Notes: generated from the letters alone by a model not told the origin. Positions 1 through 56,255 are shown, numbered from the stretch's first letter. The stretch: DNA of 64,000 nucleotides from Apteryx mantelli (GCF_036417845.1 NC_089985.1:30462583-30526582), one strand, 5' to 3'. Program-made: numbers and translations.

Positions 1-2574
1 AGTGTCAGTCCTGAGCAATCACTGCCTCTGCAGAGGAGGTAGGATGCCAGCATCCACCTGCACCTGGCGCTGAGCAGGCGTTGGGTGCAAGCAGAGTTGG
101 TGCTTCATTGTGGTGCTCCTCAGCAGTAAGAAGAAGCTGGCTTGCACCTTCAGGGCCAGCCTCAGCTCCACAGCCAGCTAGCTGGCTCCCCGCATTGGCT
201 ATCTGTGCGGGCTTAGGCCACCTTATTGAGAAAGAAGCATTATTTTTGTCTTTAGCAGGCCTTGATGGATTTACCCCATTAGTTTGTCTTGTTGCTGAAC
301 CCGCACAGACCTCCTGCATCCATGCTGTTATGAGGCAAGGACTTCCACTGCTTTATTACATGTTTTTCCAGGAAGTGGCTCCTTTGTTTGCTTTGGACCT
401 CCCATGGGAAACTTTCGTTTGCTGTCTCTAGTAATAGTCTCGCGAGAAACAGTAAACACCCCTTCCACATGGGTTTTCTCTGGGCCACTCAAGATTGACT
501 AGCCCCAGTGTCAAATCCCCTCTCAGAAACATCCTTACACGTTTTGTTCCTCTTATAAAGACTTTTTCATGCCTTTGGTCATTTCTGTTGCCCTTCTCCA
601 GTTCAGCTGGCAAGCCCTGCCGTGAGGTGGGTGGTCGTTGTCCCTGCCACACAGTCCACAGCCAAGGTAGATCAGCATCTAAAAAGTTGATTCAGTGAAT
701 GCCCTACTGTGCAAATCTGAATAAAACAAAGTGTCCCGGAGAGCCGTGAGCTGCCCCAGGACACCTCCGTGCGTGGGCAGAGGAGCGTGCAGGGGCCATG
801 GTAGCCCAGCCAGTGGGTTTCCAGCCAGGAGCGTTTCTGGCATTCACCGCTCCCACCCACCCTGTCGCAGCGCCTCCGAGTGCTGCTGCTGCCTGCTTAT
901 TACTCTGATAATAGAAAATTATAGGTTTTCTGAGGGAAATGTCTATTTACATCCTACATTTCCCAAACTACCTATTAGCATCGCTGTGATGTCACATCCT
1001 CCTGTGCATTTCCGTCAGCGCTGGCCTCTCTGCCTGCAGGCAGCCAGCAACGTGGGCTGTGCGGGGACGGGCCGCTGCCGCCCGGCCCGAGCCCTGCACG
1101 TGCAGCCAGACCTGTGGTGCTGCTGCAGGGACTCAGGCGGTGCCGGTGCTCCGCATCCGAGCTGGGTGCCACAACCCACTGCCGGGCGTTGGAAAGTGTC
1201 TCCCTGACAGCGTGGGAGAGGACAGGGGCCAGCGACAGGTGTCCCCCTGTGCATGGACGGTGGGCGGCTGATGGGGCTGTGCTGCCCAGCTCAGCCTGGT
1301 GCCCATGGCTGAGCCAGAGCAGGCTGACTCACGGGTGTTTTATTGCCTGAGAAACCTTCTGACACAGCTCTGCACCAAGCGAGATGAACGCTGGTGCCTG
1401 CAGAGAGAATGATGTGCGGTGCTTCCTCTGGCCTGGCCTGTTTGCTCAATACAGTACTTTTGCCTGTGGGCCAGCGAAGCTTCAGGGACCCTGAGTCAGA
1501 GCATGATTTTAAGAAGGCTTTGGCTGTGTTGGAAATGTCGGGAGGGTGTTCGTGGGATGACTGATCCCTGGCAGTAGCTGCCTGGCCTGGGCCTGCCCAG
1601 GGCTGCATGTGTAGAGCAAGTCCCTGCCTGCGGCAGCTGTTTTATCTAGGTACCTCTTCGATCTCTCTCACACACACACATCTCTGAGCCAAAGAGGCCA
1701 TCCCATCTCAGAGGAGTGCTTTGGGGATGGTCCTTTTTCCCCTTGTTTTGTACACCAACAAAGACGACCGGAAAGGCTTTGGGAAGGGGCTGTGTGGAGG
1801 AGAGCAGGGCTGGATGCACAGAGATTGGCACGGCTGTGCTGGGCAGGCCACCAGGCACATGGCCCGTGGGAGGAATTACCGGCTGCGCAAGGCTAGCGCT
1901 GCAGGCGGATCATGATGTATGCTTTTCAGGCCGTTGCATAGCATGAGGGCCTTAGGTCAAGATTTATAACCACGTCTCTTCTCCGGGTTTATAGTTCTTT
2001 GTCACTCTATTAACTCAGACGAGAGATGTTTACATTGCATAAGTAGCTGGAGCAGCAGATAGTAACCTATCAATTTTCATGACTGTTCCCCAGCAGAAGC
2101 TCATAGGCTCTCTTACAGGACACTAATACCCAAAGCTCCTGGGGCGCAAGACACCCAGGGCTTGCTATATTTCAGGAGACTGCAGTTCAACAACTAATAA
2201 AACCGCTAGGTCAAGAACTGCACAGTCAGGTCCCCGTGGAGTCTTGGCATGCGACCAAATTTCTGCTGGCGGGTAGCTCCAGAGGGAAAGATGAGTACAG
2301 AGTGAGAGCGGAGGTAGAACTGCATCTGCAGCTGGCTGCCCCAGTGAGGGGCTGCTTTGGCCTACAGGTCACAGGGAGACAGGTCCCACTCCTGTGTGGG
2401 AACTGGGCTTTAGTGTGGTCTAGCTTGACACAGCTGCTGGGGACACCCAAGGAAGCTGCATCTGGCTGGGGGAGGGGGATGTGGGAATGCAGATGCCCTT
2501 GCTGAAATGATGTGTCCTGCAGTGTCCTGCTGTGCCATAACCACTCCTGCCTCCTTCCCTCCCTCTCTCCACAG
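1..2574 (+). other. PTPRF: PTPRF intron (5' end cut by window)
   Basis: The preceding exon, which should end phase 0 with a KFSQEYE-like sequence, was not found here, so the whole stretch is read as intron. It holds a short (CA)n tract near 1669-1680 and an AT-rich island at about 893-1000 inside GC-rich DNA. No other gene is recognised. Confidence 0.8.
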
Positions 2575-21920
<19,346 letters not shown>

Positions 21921-23520
21921 CTAGTGCTTTCCTCCAGTCGCGGTGGGGATGTCTAGGAGTGGAGACGGGTTCCTCTGAGCCAGAGCCGCCCATTCCTCAG
22001 TCTTTCTGTACAGATCGAGGTGCTGCCGAGGCAGTAGACCTTCACGCCAACCTGTTCTGACCACGGCATTTAGGAATTTCGCCCCAGCGCCAAACGAGGG
22101 GATCCGACTCCAAAAGCATTTCCAGTCTCTGGCTGAATTTCTGCTCATGTGCATCTCTCGCCCTCTCTCACGCGACTGCATTTCACAGCGAGGCTTTAGG
22201 TGGGTGGAATGGGATCTTTTTTTTAAACATGTAAAATAGTTACTAGTGGTTTTTATAATCTCCTCTCTTTATTTTTTATTTTTTTGCAAGTCTTAATGTT
22301 TTGCCCAGGCAGAACTGGACCCACCAAACCTTTGGGAGTTGGGTTTTTTTTTTTAATTTCCTTTTGCTTTAACATTTTTTACTGCCCTGTGTTTATTTCA
22401 GCCCAGTCACTGCTGGTTCTGCCCATTTTAGTGCAGCTTCCTTGGTAATTTGCAGCAGCTGGCTTGTGGTTCCTGCCCAGCTCCATTCCCTGTAGGCTGC
22501 TTTTTAATCCTCTGTAGAATATGAAATTTCATGGAACTGGAGTTAAGCTACCAATTATTTTTTTAGCCTTTCCCTCCCCCCATTATTTCCTGAGTAGGTT
22601 TGGGAGGGCATGTGGGATCACTGGAGAAGCGGTCCCGTTTGTCAGCTGGAAACTGTTCAGTCCTATTACAATGAGTGTTAAACCAATCCAGTGACCGTGT
22701 GTATTGGCAGATCCCGATATGACGTGAGTTTTCATCGCCTTGTTTGTGAGAGACCCGAAATCCTGGGCTCCTGGCTCTGGATCCTTTTTTTGCGTGTCTC
22801 GCTGGGGAGGGGGCAGGAGAAGCGAGTGCGTCCCACGCTTCCCCGGGGATGGGGTGAAAACAGTGAGACACGGCCCTTTTTGTTAATCCTGCAGTTCTGC
22901 GCGTGCAGGCGCCGTTCTGTCACCTGAATTGGAGCATTTTCCAAAGGCAAGGAGCACAATCCCAGCTGATGCCAGAGCAGAGCTGTCAGGCTCTCTTTGG
23001 AAAGCAGGGTGCTGCAGGGAAGGGGAGGGGGAGTACACATGTTTTCAGAGGTTGGGTGTATCTATAATTTCTGCTATCCTGCAAATGTTAAAAGTCATTA
23101 GAATATTGTACTTTCCGCTACTTCAGGACGTTCTAATGAACCAATGTGGCAAGACTACTGGACTTAATTTAATGGTACTATATATTAATACTCCTTATTA
23201 TATCACACTTGCACTAAAGACAGGGAGTGAGCAGCTCTCTTCTGAGTGCATTGAGTTATGAATAAAGGTGGTGGAAGGGTATCTAATTGTATTATCACAT
23301 GTATTCCGAATGTTAAGAATCCAAGCTACGTTGAAATCAGCAATTCAGGGTTGGTAATGTTGGAGGACACATTCATTTTTACCTTGTGGATGCATAGTGC
23401 TGTAGGGGTCACTGTTGTATACAGTCTGTTTTCTATTTGTTAATAAAAAAAAAATCTACAGCATCATTGCATAATTCTTGATGTTAATAAATTTGAATAA
23501 TCGGGTTTCATACAAGCTGG
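21921..23520 (+). other. PTPRF: PTPRF 3' UTR
   Basis: Runs from the stop codon to the region after the last AATAAA. The downstream half (about 23040-23500) is AT-rich compared with the introns before it, as expected of a conserved UTR. The exact 3' end is inferred from the poly(A) signals. Confidence 0.7.
23442..23491 (+). terminator. PTPRF: PTPRF polyadenylation signals (two AATAAA)
   Basis: AATAAA occurs at 23442-23447 and 23486-23491. The second is followed by a T/G-rich stretch around 23515-23540, the usual downstream element. Cleavage is therefore expected near 23505-23520. Confidence 0.6.
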
Positions 23521-23529
23521 TTTTGCTGT

Positions 23530-26500
23530 CTGTTTCTTCAGTAATAAGCAGAGGCCATGAAGTCCCTCAGTGATGGGCATGTTCCCCAGCATGTTGCTGG
23601 AGGAGTCCTTTCCTGCAGGCACATCACAGCCACGGGTTCCCCACACCTCCCTCTGCATCTCATCCAACAGGACTCAGCTCTGCACCTCTGGCAGAAACCC
23701 CATGCCCCCCAGTTTGGGGTCCAGCCCATCCTCAAGCCAGTGGGGCTTTCTGACCAGCTACGGCCAGTGTCAGGGCAGTTGGCCTTCTAGGACAAAAGCA
23801 GGAGGAAACCCAGGGAGCTGCTGCAGTCTGTTGAAAACAGGCAAACTCCCTTCCCAGGTCTTCTGGGTTCTTCCCATCCCTCCTCCCTGTGGATTAAAGG
23901 CAGAGAAATGCAAGTACTTAGCAGCAGGCATGGAAGAAGGATGTAGGAAGGTGACTGGAGGAGATGGCAGGGATTTCCCTCCATTGGCTTCATCCTGCAG
24001 AAGGCAGGGTCTCTCTGCCACCAGGGAGTTGGAGGCCCCCTGTGACAAGCCTCCTCATGCATGCATGTGTTCACCTCCTGCCCACCTGCTGGCATGCACT
24101 TGGCCACAGCAGAGAGCTGCCCTCAGCCCCAGGCACCTCCTCCCAGCTGCGTTACCCACATCAGTGTCCTGCCCAGGATGCACCCGGCTTCCTTTCGTGC
24201 AGCCTTGCTATCCACACTTTGGGCTCTGTGGTTGCCCAGGTCATCTTGGCCTTGCTCCAGACATCATGGTCCTCACCCAGCAGATATACACAGGCCAACC
24301 TCTGCCTGTACCTCGCCAGCTGGACTAGTCCTGGGGTCCCCTCCTCTCCATCCTTTTTCCGAAACAGGACAGCTGTTCCTGTGCCTGCACTCTTGCAGCT
24401 GGGAGCAATGTGTGCGCTCCCAAGCCTCAGGTGTGTGCTCCCTGGCCCCAAATGGCCTGGAGCCTGGCTGCCAATGGAGTACTGCATACAGCCAGCCTGG
24501 CACTGCCTGCAAATGTGCCCACGTGTGTGTGAGCACATGTGTCTGCACGCTCTCCTCTAGCAGTGATGTGTGCTCTCAGCTCCTCCACCCCCATCTGAGA
24601 GACACGAGCAGCCTGAATTGATGCTCCCCTGACTCAGTCTCAGCCAGGGCTGCATCTAGCTGCAAGGCGAAGCAGGATGGGGGAAGGCTGGTGTCTCTGT
24701 TGCCTAACTTTGACCAAGCAGTGGGGGTTCTCACGGGAGCAGGCAGTCTGCCCCAGTCCTGTGACTGCTGCAAGAAGCTGTGCCCCTGGGGCAGAGGGCA
24801 GCTGTGCTTCAGCTACGCACTGGCATGTTGCGGCCGGAGGCTGGATCTGTCCTGGCTGGATCCCATGTGCAGAGATTAGCCTGCTGCTCACGCCAGTGCA
24901 AGAGCCCATCCTGGCTCTGGAAAGAGAGGGTGGGTCCCCAGCTCTGGCTGCTGCTGGCAGTGCAAGCCCGGAGGTGAGGAGCTGATGCAAGGCTGACCCC
25001 ATCCGTAAGGACCAGGGCAGGCCGAGAGCCTGCAGCCTTACCCGAACAGGACACCCTGCGAGGGCATGGGCACCCCATGGTGCTCCCTGGGCGCAGCTGC
25101 ATTAAATGACATTTTCCCTTGGGATTCAGGCTGGGGTGAGCATTACCAGAGGCCACCCAGTGACTGTGCGGGGCTGCCCCAGGGCCGCAGAGCCTCACAC
25201 TGCAGGAGGGACCTGGGTTTCTTTGCAAGCAGGGAAGTGTCTCTTCTCCCCAGCAGCAGGCTCCAGTCTGCCCAGAGCTCCAGGCTTGCACCAGTACTCT
25301 CTTGGGGTGACCCCCAGTGTGTTTGGGCTGTGCAAAAGCTCCCCACAGCCACGGCAGCCCAGCACAGCTGGAGCAGGACAGGGCCAGGGGATGGCTCCTG
25401 GCTTGCAGCTGTGCCCCTCTCTGGGTGCCTTCCACTTCCCAAAGGGGTCCATTCACAGCAGGAGGAAGCCAGTAGCCACTTTCTGCCCAGGCCACACTCT
25501 GCACAAGCCATTCCAGTGGTGACCAGGGCCTCTGGGACCTGCCCTTCTTGTCTGCACTAGTGACAGCTAGGTATGAACTCCCACAGTCTCACAGGATGCC
25601 AGGATGGGGCAGGATGTAGCTCTGCAATCCCCTTGGGTGATGCCGAGCCCATGGCCACTCTGCTAGAAACACATTTACCTGCCCACTCCCTCCCAACTGG
25701 TGTGCTGGCTGCAGGACCAGGCTGGGGTGGCTACAGATGTGGCTTGTGGATTTTACGGGAAAAGGAGGGGTTGGTGGTGATAGATTTGGGGGGCAATCTG
25801 AGTTCTGGATGAGACCACCATAATACCAGCCTCCTGGGACACCACAGTAATGCCATTCTGTGAAAGGAAGCCCAGTCGCACATGCAAAGTTGTTTCTCAG
25901 CGATAACACCATTGTCTGGCCCCTAGCTGCAGAGCAGCACCGGAGTATGCTCAGGTGTGAAACCCACACCAGGGCGTGCTTTGTACAGCTGTTTGAAATG
26001 CATAGGCAGGCCAGCCTGAGCCCTACCTGTGCATGAAATGCAAACCCACGGGTCTGAGGAGGCTCCTGGGGAAAGCGGCATTTACCAACAGCACAAGCCT
26101 GCAAGGGAAGGACCAGCACAAGGGGCAGACTTGCACTGAGCTGGGTCCCCAGGGCATATACATTCCCGGGAAGAAGCCAAATTTGCCCTGACCAGCATGT
26201 GCTTGATGGGCAGGAGAGAAAGCCTGAGGAGCTTCCCCCCAAAACCTGATTACGGCATCTCATTACTGACTCCTTGCTGCCTTTGCTGGAGCTCAGCCAC
26301 ATGTAGCATGTCCTGCCAGGGCAGACAGGTGCCTGAGCAGGTGCCAGATGTGAAGCAGTGCTTCTCCCTCGCCTGGCCGGTTCATACCCCAACCTGTGCC
26401 CTGGGGTGACCCAAGACTGGTGGAGCCTGTCGCTCTTGCTGCTATTTGGCAGCGCTGGTGGAGGATGCAGCTCCTGGGGCGAAGCGAGCTCCTGTGCTTG

Positions 26501-29290
26501 CGAGGCAGAGCACGTGTGCAAACGTGTACGCACATGCACGTGCCAGCACTGCTGGCCTTGTGTCACTGCCAGCGCCTGCAATGGCAAGGCTGCATGGGCA
26601 AGCGCACACCAGCTTGTACGTGACTGTGTTGGGGAGGAAAGGCACTAAACTAACCAGGGCACTTTGGGAAGCAGGCCAGCAGGGAAGTGGGCAGTGAGCA
26701 TCTGCTTGCACTGCAACCACAAGCTTGCAACAAGGCTTTCACCACACGGCTGAGTCACTTGCTGAGCACTGACCCAGCAGTAACAGCATAAGTTGTTAGT
26801 CCTTAACTGGCTTGGTCTGCATGGGGAATGACCACAACTGGCCCCAGTTCTCCCACAGAAAGGTTATCGCTAGGTAGGCACCATGTAGGCGCGCTCAAAT
26901 TGTGGAAGCGATGGACGAAGCATAGCGATGGCCTCAGAGCCAAGAAAGGCGCTGCGCACAGAGAGGCCTAGGAGGCCCCGAAAGGCATGAAGAAGTCCCT
27001 CAGCTTGCAGGAGGATCCCCAAGAGTACGGCTGGGTTAGAGGGCTGCACTTGTGGCCGCTGGCTCTGTGGGAAGTCCCACTCACACACTTTCCTCCACAC
27101 CCCACCCCGAAGGGAACAGAGCTGTATGAGTTTAAAAGTGCTCATTTCATTAACATTTATTTCCATTTGTCTCTGTATAGCAAAACACATGGAAAAAAGA
27201 AGGGGGAAAAAAAAAAAAAAGCTGATCACATACACTCGACAGGCAGTGATACTAACCCAAACTCTGTGCTGGAGCCAGCATGATGGCTTGGGTTGTATTC
27301 CCAGTGGATGACCCATGCTGACTGTCCCCAGAGCCTGGCACTGTCATGCCTGATCTCCATTTTTTCATCTTTCCCTGGCCAGAAATAATTTATTCTGGCT
27401 GGTATTTTTGCTCTATCTTCTTTGGTATTAGCCTGACTTCACAATGCCACATCGTGCTTCAAATTGTGAGTGAATGGTCCCCATGATGAGGCTATAGGGA
27501 GGCATTTGGCCTCTTAACTCTGGAATCTCTTTCACACACTGATTGTATTCACACAGAACAATGGAGCTGGGTATTTGTTGCTGTGTTTTGGATTTTTTTT
27601 TTTTAGTGAAAATTTTCCATGTCTTGGTTTTACTGGGTAGCCCTAATGCAGACTCAGGTAAGCTGTCTTGTAAGGGGCAAGGCTGGCAGACGCTCAGAAA
27701 ATGAGTAGTTTGGGAGATGGGACAGCAGATAGATAAATGGTGATAGTTGAAGGTGAAGTCATGGGCAGTGAGGTGTTCTTGTGCTCTGTTTTTTATTTAT
27801 ATTTTTTTCCACTGATATCCATAGCAAGAGAGTTTGTGTAGGCTCTGTCTTGGCTTCGCTTGCCTCCTAGTGATGCTAAATAACATACTGCTTGCGCATC
27901 TGCCCTTTGGGATGCCATTTATTCAAATTTTGTTTTCAAGGGCACATACTTGTTAAATAAGGGAAAGAAATAGTTGCACCACTGAACAAATCTCAGCTTA
28001 TTCTGTGCAGTAGCTTGGCAGCTCCTCCCCCCACAATCCTAGGCTCATCTTGAACTCAGCAACATCGTCATTTCCATTTGTAACATTTCCCTATGAGAGT
28101 GGTGTGGGGGTTTTTTGGTTTTTTTTTTGCCTGTTCTGACCTGGTTCATGTCTGAGAGCAGGAAAAATTCTGATCCCTCCAATTAAAGGCAATTGTTGCC
28201 CTTTTGTTAGTTTTAATAAGTAATCTCAGTCCACGGTAACAATAAATACGTCAAGACGTTTTCCTGCCTACACATTTCTGCTCATGGCAACACTATGCCA
28301 TTTATCATCATAAAAAAAAAATGGCTCATGTCATCCTGATATTGGAAAGTTGGTCTTTCTTGAGTATAGGAAAGCAAGTGCAGCTGCCAGGCTGACAGCA
28401 GCCAGGAACAGAGTTCTCAAAATTTTATCTTCCAGTTGCCTGTATTTACACCTAAGTCTGCAGAAGGCTGAATGTGCCTGTTCTGGTTTTAATGCAGCTT
28501 GGTGTTCTAGGTCCTTACACCTGGCAATTCAGAGTCTGAGAAGTCAGAGAAGCAGCAGCTCACAGAAAACATATTTGTATTGGGAAGGAGTTTTCCTAAG
28601 ACTTTCAGGGCTGCCTCATGCCCATAATGAGACTCCAAAGGAAACTCACATCAGGAGGCGCAAACAGTGTGATTAAGGTTTTATTGAGGCAGGGGTGGAC
28701 CAAGCATGGTCTCTGAGCATGGTTATGAGGTCTTTTGAGTGGCATATGCTTACTCTCAAGGCTGCATATTGGCACCTGTGTAAGCGTATTGGCACTTACA
28801 CATTTAAAAAGCATTTAGCACAGCATGATCTGTGACAATCACAACCAGTTCCAGCCAAGGGGTCAATATTCCTCGACAGGCTCTGTCAAGTGTTAGGCCT
28901 TGTCCACACTTCAAAGCATTTGCTGCTAAAGCTGTACTGCCAGCTCCCAATCCTGAACACAACAGCAGTGGATTAGCAATGTACACTGGCCATGGGTGCA
29001 CTTTCCCACATTTCTAACTGACCTATCTGTGCTGGCAAAACTCTCTAGCATGGGCCAGGCTTGGAGCTGATCCAGTGTCAAGTTGCACTGGCTGCCAGAA
29101 TTTTGCATAGTATCAAATTCTGCTTTGGCTTTGCTTACACACAGAAATTGTAGGGGTATAATTAGCTCAGTTAATACGTTAAATTGGCACAAGCCTACTG
29201 TGTGTTCACATTCAGCGCCTGACACCTATTAGCTCACTAAAGAACTCATTTACACAGAATTAATGTCGAGCATTGCCTAATCTGAACCAG
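23530..29290. other. Intergenic region between PTPRF and KDM4A
   Basis: About 5.8 kb with no convincing gene. 23530-27120 is GC-rich with many chance open frames on both strands; the longest is 332 codons on the minus strand at 25589-26587, with no recognisable domain. 27120-28680 is AT-rich with A and T runs (27209-27222, 27594-27604, 28309-28321). 28690-29300 looks like degraded repeat. The KDM4A CpG island begins at the right edge. Confidence 0.7.
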
Positions 29291-29310
29291 GCACGTCTAC
29301 ACAACAAGGC
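28850..29310. repeat. Possible old, degraded interspersed repeat
   Basis: The motif GTCCACAC/GTCTACAC occurs near both ends (about 28900 and 29295), and the stretch around 29150-29260 has a style seen in old sauropsid DNA-transposon remnants. I cannot define termini or a family, so this is only a suggestion from sequence style. Confidence 0.25.
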
Positions 29311-29999
29311 TGCAGCGTGCAGGGAAGCCAAGCTGCGGTGACCTCGGCTGCGCCCGTGTGCTGCATCAGTGAGGAGGCCGCCAGAGAGCCCCTCGTCGCC
29401 TGCCCCGCGAGGGAGCAGGGTGAGCCAGCACCGGGGGCGGCGCGTGGGCCAAGAGGACCCACAGCTTCGTGGGTAAAGTCCCCCTCGCTTATCTCCCGGC
29501 GCAATGATGGAGCATCTGTCCATCCCCCGCCGTTCGGGCGTGTGGCCAAGGCTTTTGTCCCCGCTCGGCGGGTCCATCCCGCTCTGAGGCTGGGCGGGCA
29601 CGGTGCCTGCGGGCCTGGGCTCAGCCCCCCACCCCGCCCGACACATCTCGGGGCGCAGGCGCCGTGGGCAAGCCGCGGGCAGGGCAGGGGTGCACTGGTC
29701 GGCGGCGCCTGCCCGCAGGGCCCGGCGGCCCCCGCAGCCCGGCCCGCCCCAAACGGCCGTCGCCGCCGGCGGTGCCTCGACTAGGCCTCGGTCTCCCTAG
29801 CAACCGCCCCCTAGCGACACCCTCCCGTTCCGGCCCTCTGCCCGGCCACCATCCGCCTAGCAACCACCCCGCTCCCGGCCTCCTGATTCGCTGGCCCGCC
29901 CCAGCCGGACGTCGAATTCCTATTGGTTGTAACGCGAGTGCGGACTGCGATTGGCTGAGGCGGCGGGGCGGTCCATGGAGGGGAAGGGGGCGGGCTGGG

Positions 30000-30159
30000 G
30001 CGGCAGGGCGGGGCTTGGACGGTGGGGAACGGCCGCGGTGGCGTCGGCGGCCTGCCGGACTCATTGGGCGCGTGGTGCGGAGGGATACACCGGCCGGGGG
30101 GAAGCGAAGCGACCCAGGCGGAGGGCGGAGAAGGCGAAGCGGAGAGACGCCCTGCTGAC
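30000..30159 (+). other. KDM4A: Candidate non-coding first exon of KDM4A
   Basis: The first coding exon begins after a strong acceptor (pyrimidine tract, then GTGCAG at 30504-30509), so an upstream 5' UTR exon is expected, as in human KDM4A. A donor-like GTGAGC at 30160 downstream of three CCAAT boxes is a reasonable end for it. The start is a guess. Confidence 0.3.
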
Positions 30160-30217
30160 GTGAGCACGCCGGGCGTGTACTCAAATCCCTCCGCGTCGGA
30201 ATGGGCTCGCCCCGGCC

Positions 30218-30228
30218 GGGGGGGGGGG
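30218..30228. repeat. G11 homopolymer in the KDM4A promoter
   Basis: Eleven consecutive G residues within the CpG island, followed by GAGGGG. A candidate for unusual DNA structure and for length polymorphism. Confidence 0.9.
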
Positions 30229-30400
30229 AGGGGCGTGATTCGGTGGTGTTCTCCGCCGTGAGAAGGAAGGAGCCGCGCGCCTGACGAGCAGGCGCCCTCC
30301 GCCAATGCGGTGGCGAGGCTGGTGCGGACCCCGCGGCGATTGGCCGGCGGCGGGCCGGGGGGCGGGCCGGAGCGCGCGGCGGGTGGGCGGAGGGGGCGGG

Positions 30401-30416
30401 GCGCGCGCGCGCGCGG
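30401..30416. repeat. (GC)n alternating tract in the KDM4A promoter
   Basis: About 15 bases of strictly alternating G and C followed by GGCGCG, a Z-DNA-prone sequence close to the expected transcription start. Confidence 0.85.
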
Positions 30417-30524
30417 CGCGGCCTGCCTGAGGCGGCGGCGCGGGGCGGGGCGGCGGCGTGGGGGAGGGGTGCCCGGCGCCTGACCCGCCCTCCCCCTCCC
30501 TCCGTGCAGGGCCGGCCCGGCAAC

Positions 30525-54655
<24,131 letters not shown>

Positions 54656-56202
54656 GCGCTGCCTGTGGCAGAGGAGGAAGATGCCCACATCCCCAAGGAT
54701 TTAAACGCTCCAGTACAACAGGCCATATTTGGATGCTTCAAATCCAGGGTGTTTTTGTTTTGTTTTTTTAAGGAAGCTAAAAAGCTGATGCTCTGCAGTA
54801 GCTGAAAGCCAGCTGTTGGATAGTGAAACAGATCCCATTTGCTGAAGCTGATGCCTGCAGACTCCTGGTCTGAAGTTGGGTCCTTACTGAATAAGCCAGC
54901 TTGGGGGTGCTGCTTTCATCTCGTCAAGCAGTCTTGCTTTTTTATTAGAGACAATTTTGACAGGTGGCAAACTCTTCTGGGAGTTGGAGCCAGGAATCTT
55001 GGCAGCTGCAGAATAGTACAAAATGTATTGTTTTAATTGAATAATGTTCCTGATTTGGGGAGTCTCCCTGGTGGCCACACCTGGGCTTGAGCAGGCAGTA
55101 TTACTGGTGCTTGACATTGAACCTCTTTTTATATTTATATCCATCTTTTTGTCTCAAGCAGCTTTAGCCTCTTGTTTCTCAGCACCTCCTTTCTGAGGGT
55201 TGAGCTGTAGGCTGTTCAGGTCCAAGCAGACAGGAGGTGCTTGTGTGAACAGGTGAAATGTGAAATCGAATCCTATTGGACAAATTATTTAACCCTCCAT
55301 AATGTTTTTGTTCTGATACTTGTTTTGACTTACTCATAAGTTTAACTGTAATAGTATGTGCCTCGGTATCAACAAAATCTGTCTGGAGCCCTGCGCAGTG
55401 CAGCTTTCTAACAAGAATACGCATTCAGCTCCCAAAGAGTTTCGTTCTAGTTCTCCCCCCACTAAGGCAATAATGACCAAAGGGACAGAGTCCTAACTCT
55501 CCCTCCTTGAGATCCAAGCATCACAGTATTGGGTATGACAGGGCGGCAGTATTTGAAGCAGTGTGACACCTCTTCTGTGGCAGCCCTTTGTGTGGCCACA
55601 GGCTTTTGCTTACAACAGCTAGATTTGGCTCTGAGAGAGATGCAGCATGCACTGATCTGTATGTATTACTGAAAGGCTGTGTAATGCCCTTCTGAAGCAG
55701 GAGTGCTGCCATGTTGCTGTCTGGCAAAGGTTACTGCGGTGTTTTTATGGAGAGTAAGTAGGGCACATCTCAGTTGTGTTGGAGAGAATTTGCTATCCCA
55801 GCAATAGGAAGCTGAATTAAGTTGGGTAGTAGATATACCCTGAAGATGTGCCAACTTGCTCCTGTTAGTTTAAGCATTATCACACCACAGCAGGAGCCAT
55901 GTAAACATGTGTTCCCTTCCCATTCCTTAGGAAAGGGATTTTAGGCTGTGGAGCAGATTGGCTGCCTTCCTTTGCATGAAATGACTGGGTGATTTTCCTG
56001 CTGGAGAAAAAAAAGGTTATGTGTTCTCCAAAAGCAGTTTGAGAGGAGAATCTTCTGGTGAAACAGACCTAATGCATCCCTGCTCTACAGGGACATGGCA
56101 ATGTGTCTGCAAAATCTGGATTTGTAACTTTTTTCCTTTGTTACATAAGAACGCTATAAACCAAACTATTCTGAAACCCCGGTGCATCAGTTTGTGATTA
56201 GC

Positions 56203-56255
56203 AATAAAATGTAGTATTGTGTAGTGATACAACTCTTGATCAGAAAAGTAATAAA
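56203..56255 (+). terminator. KDM4A: KDM4A proximal poly(A) signals
   Basis: AATAAA occurs at 56203-56208 and 56250-56255, about 1.55-1.6 kb after the stop codon, close to the expected UTR length. These are the most likely main cleavage signals. Confidence 0.5.

Noticed and set aside
1..2574. Searched for the preceding PTPRF exon (ending KFSQEYE)
   Set aside because: No matching sequence with splice sites was seen, so the region is called intron.
23570..24560. Open frames of 252 and 198 codons downstream of PTPRF
   Set aside because: They lie beyond the poly(A) signal with no splice or domain support, and overlap each other in different frames.
27120..27225. A-run after possible retroposed sequence
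   Set aside because: No parent transcript is recognised and no target-site duplication is visible, so it is left as simple repeat.
30504..30524. GTG-started N-terminal extension (MQGRPGN) of KDM4A
   Set aside because: It spans the splice acceptor at 30509, the conserved start is the ATG at 30525, and GTG starts are rare in vertebrates.
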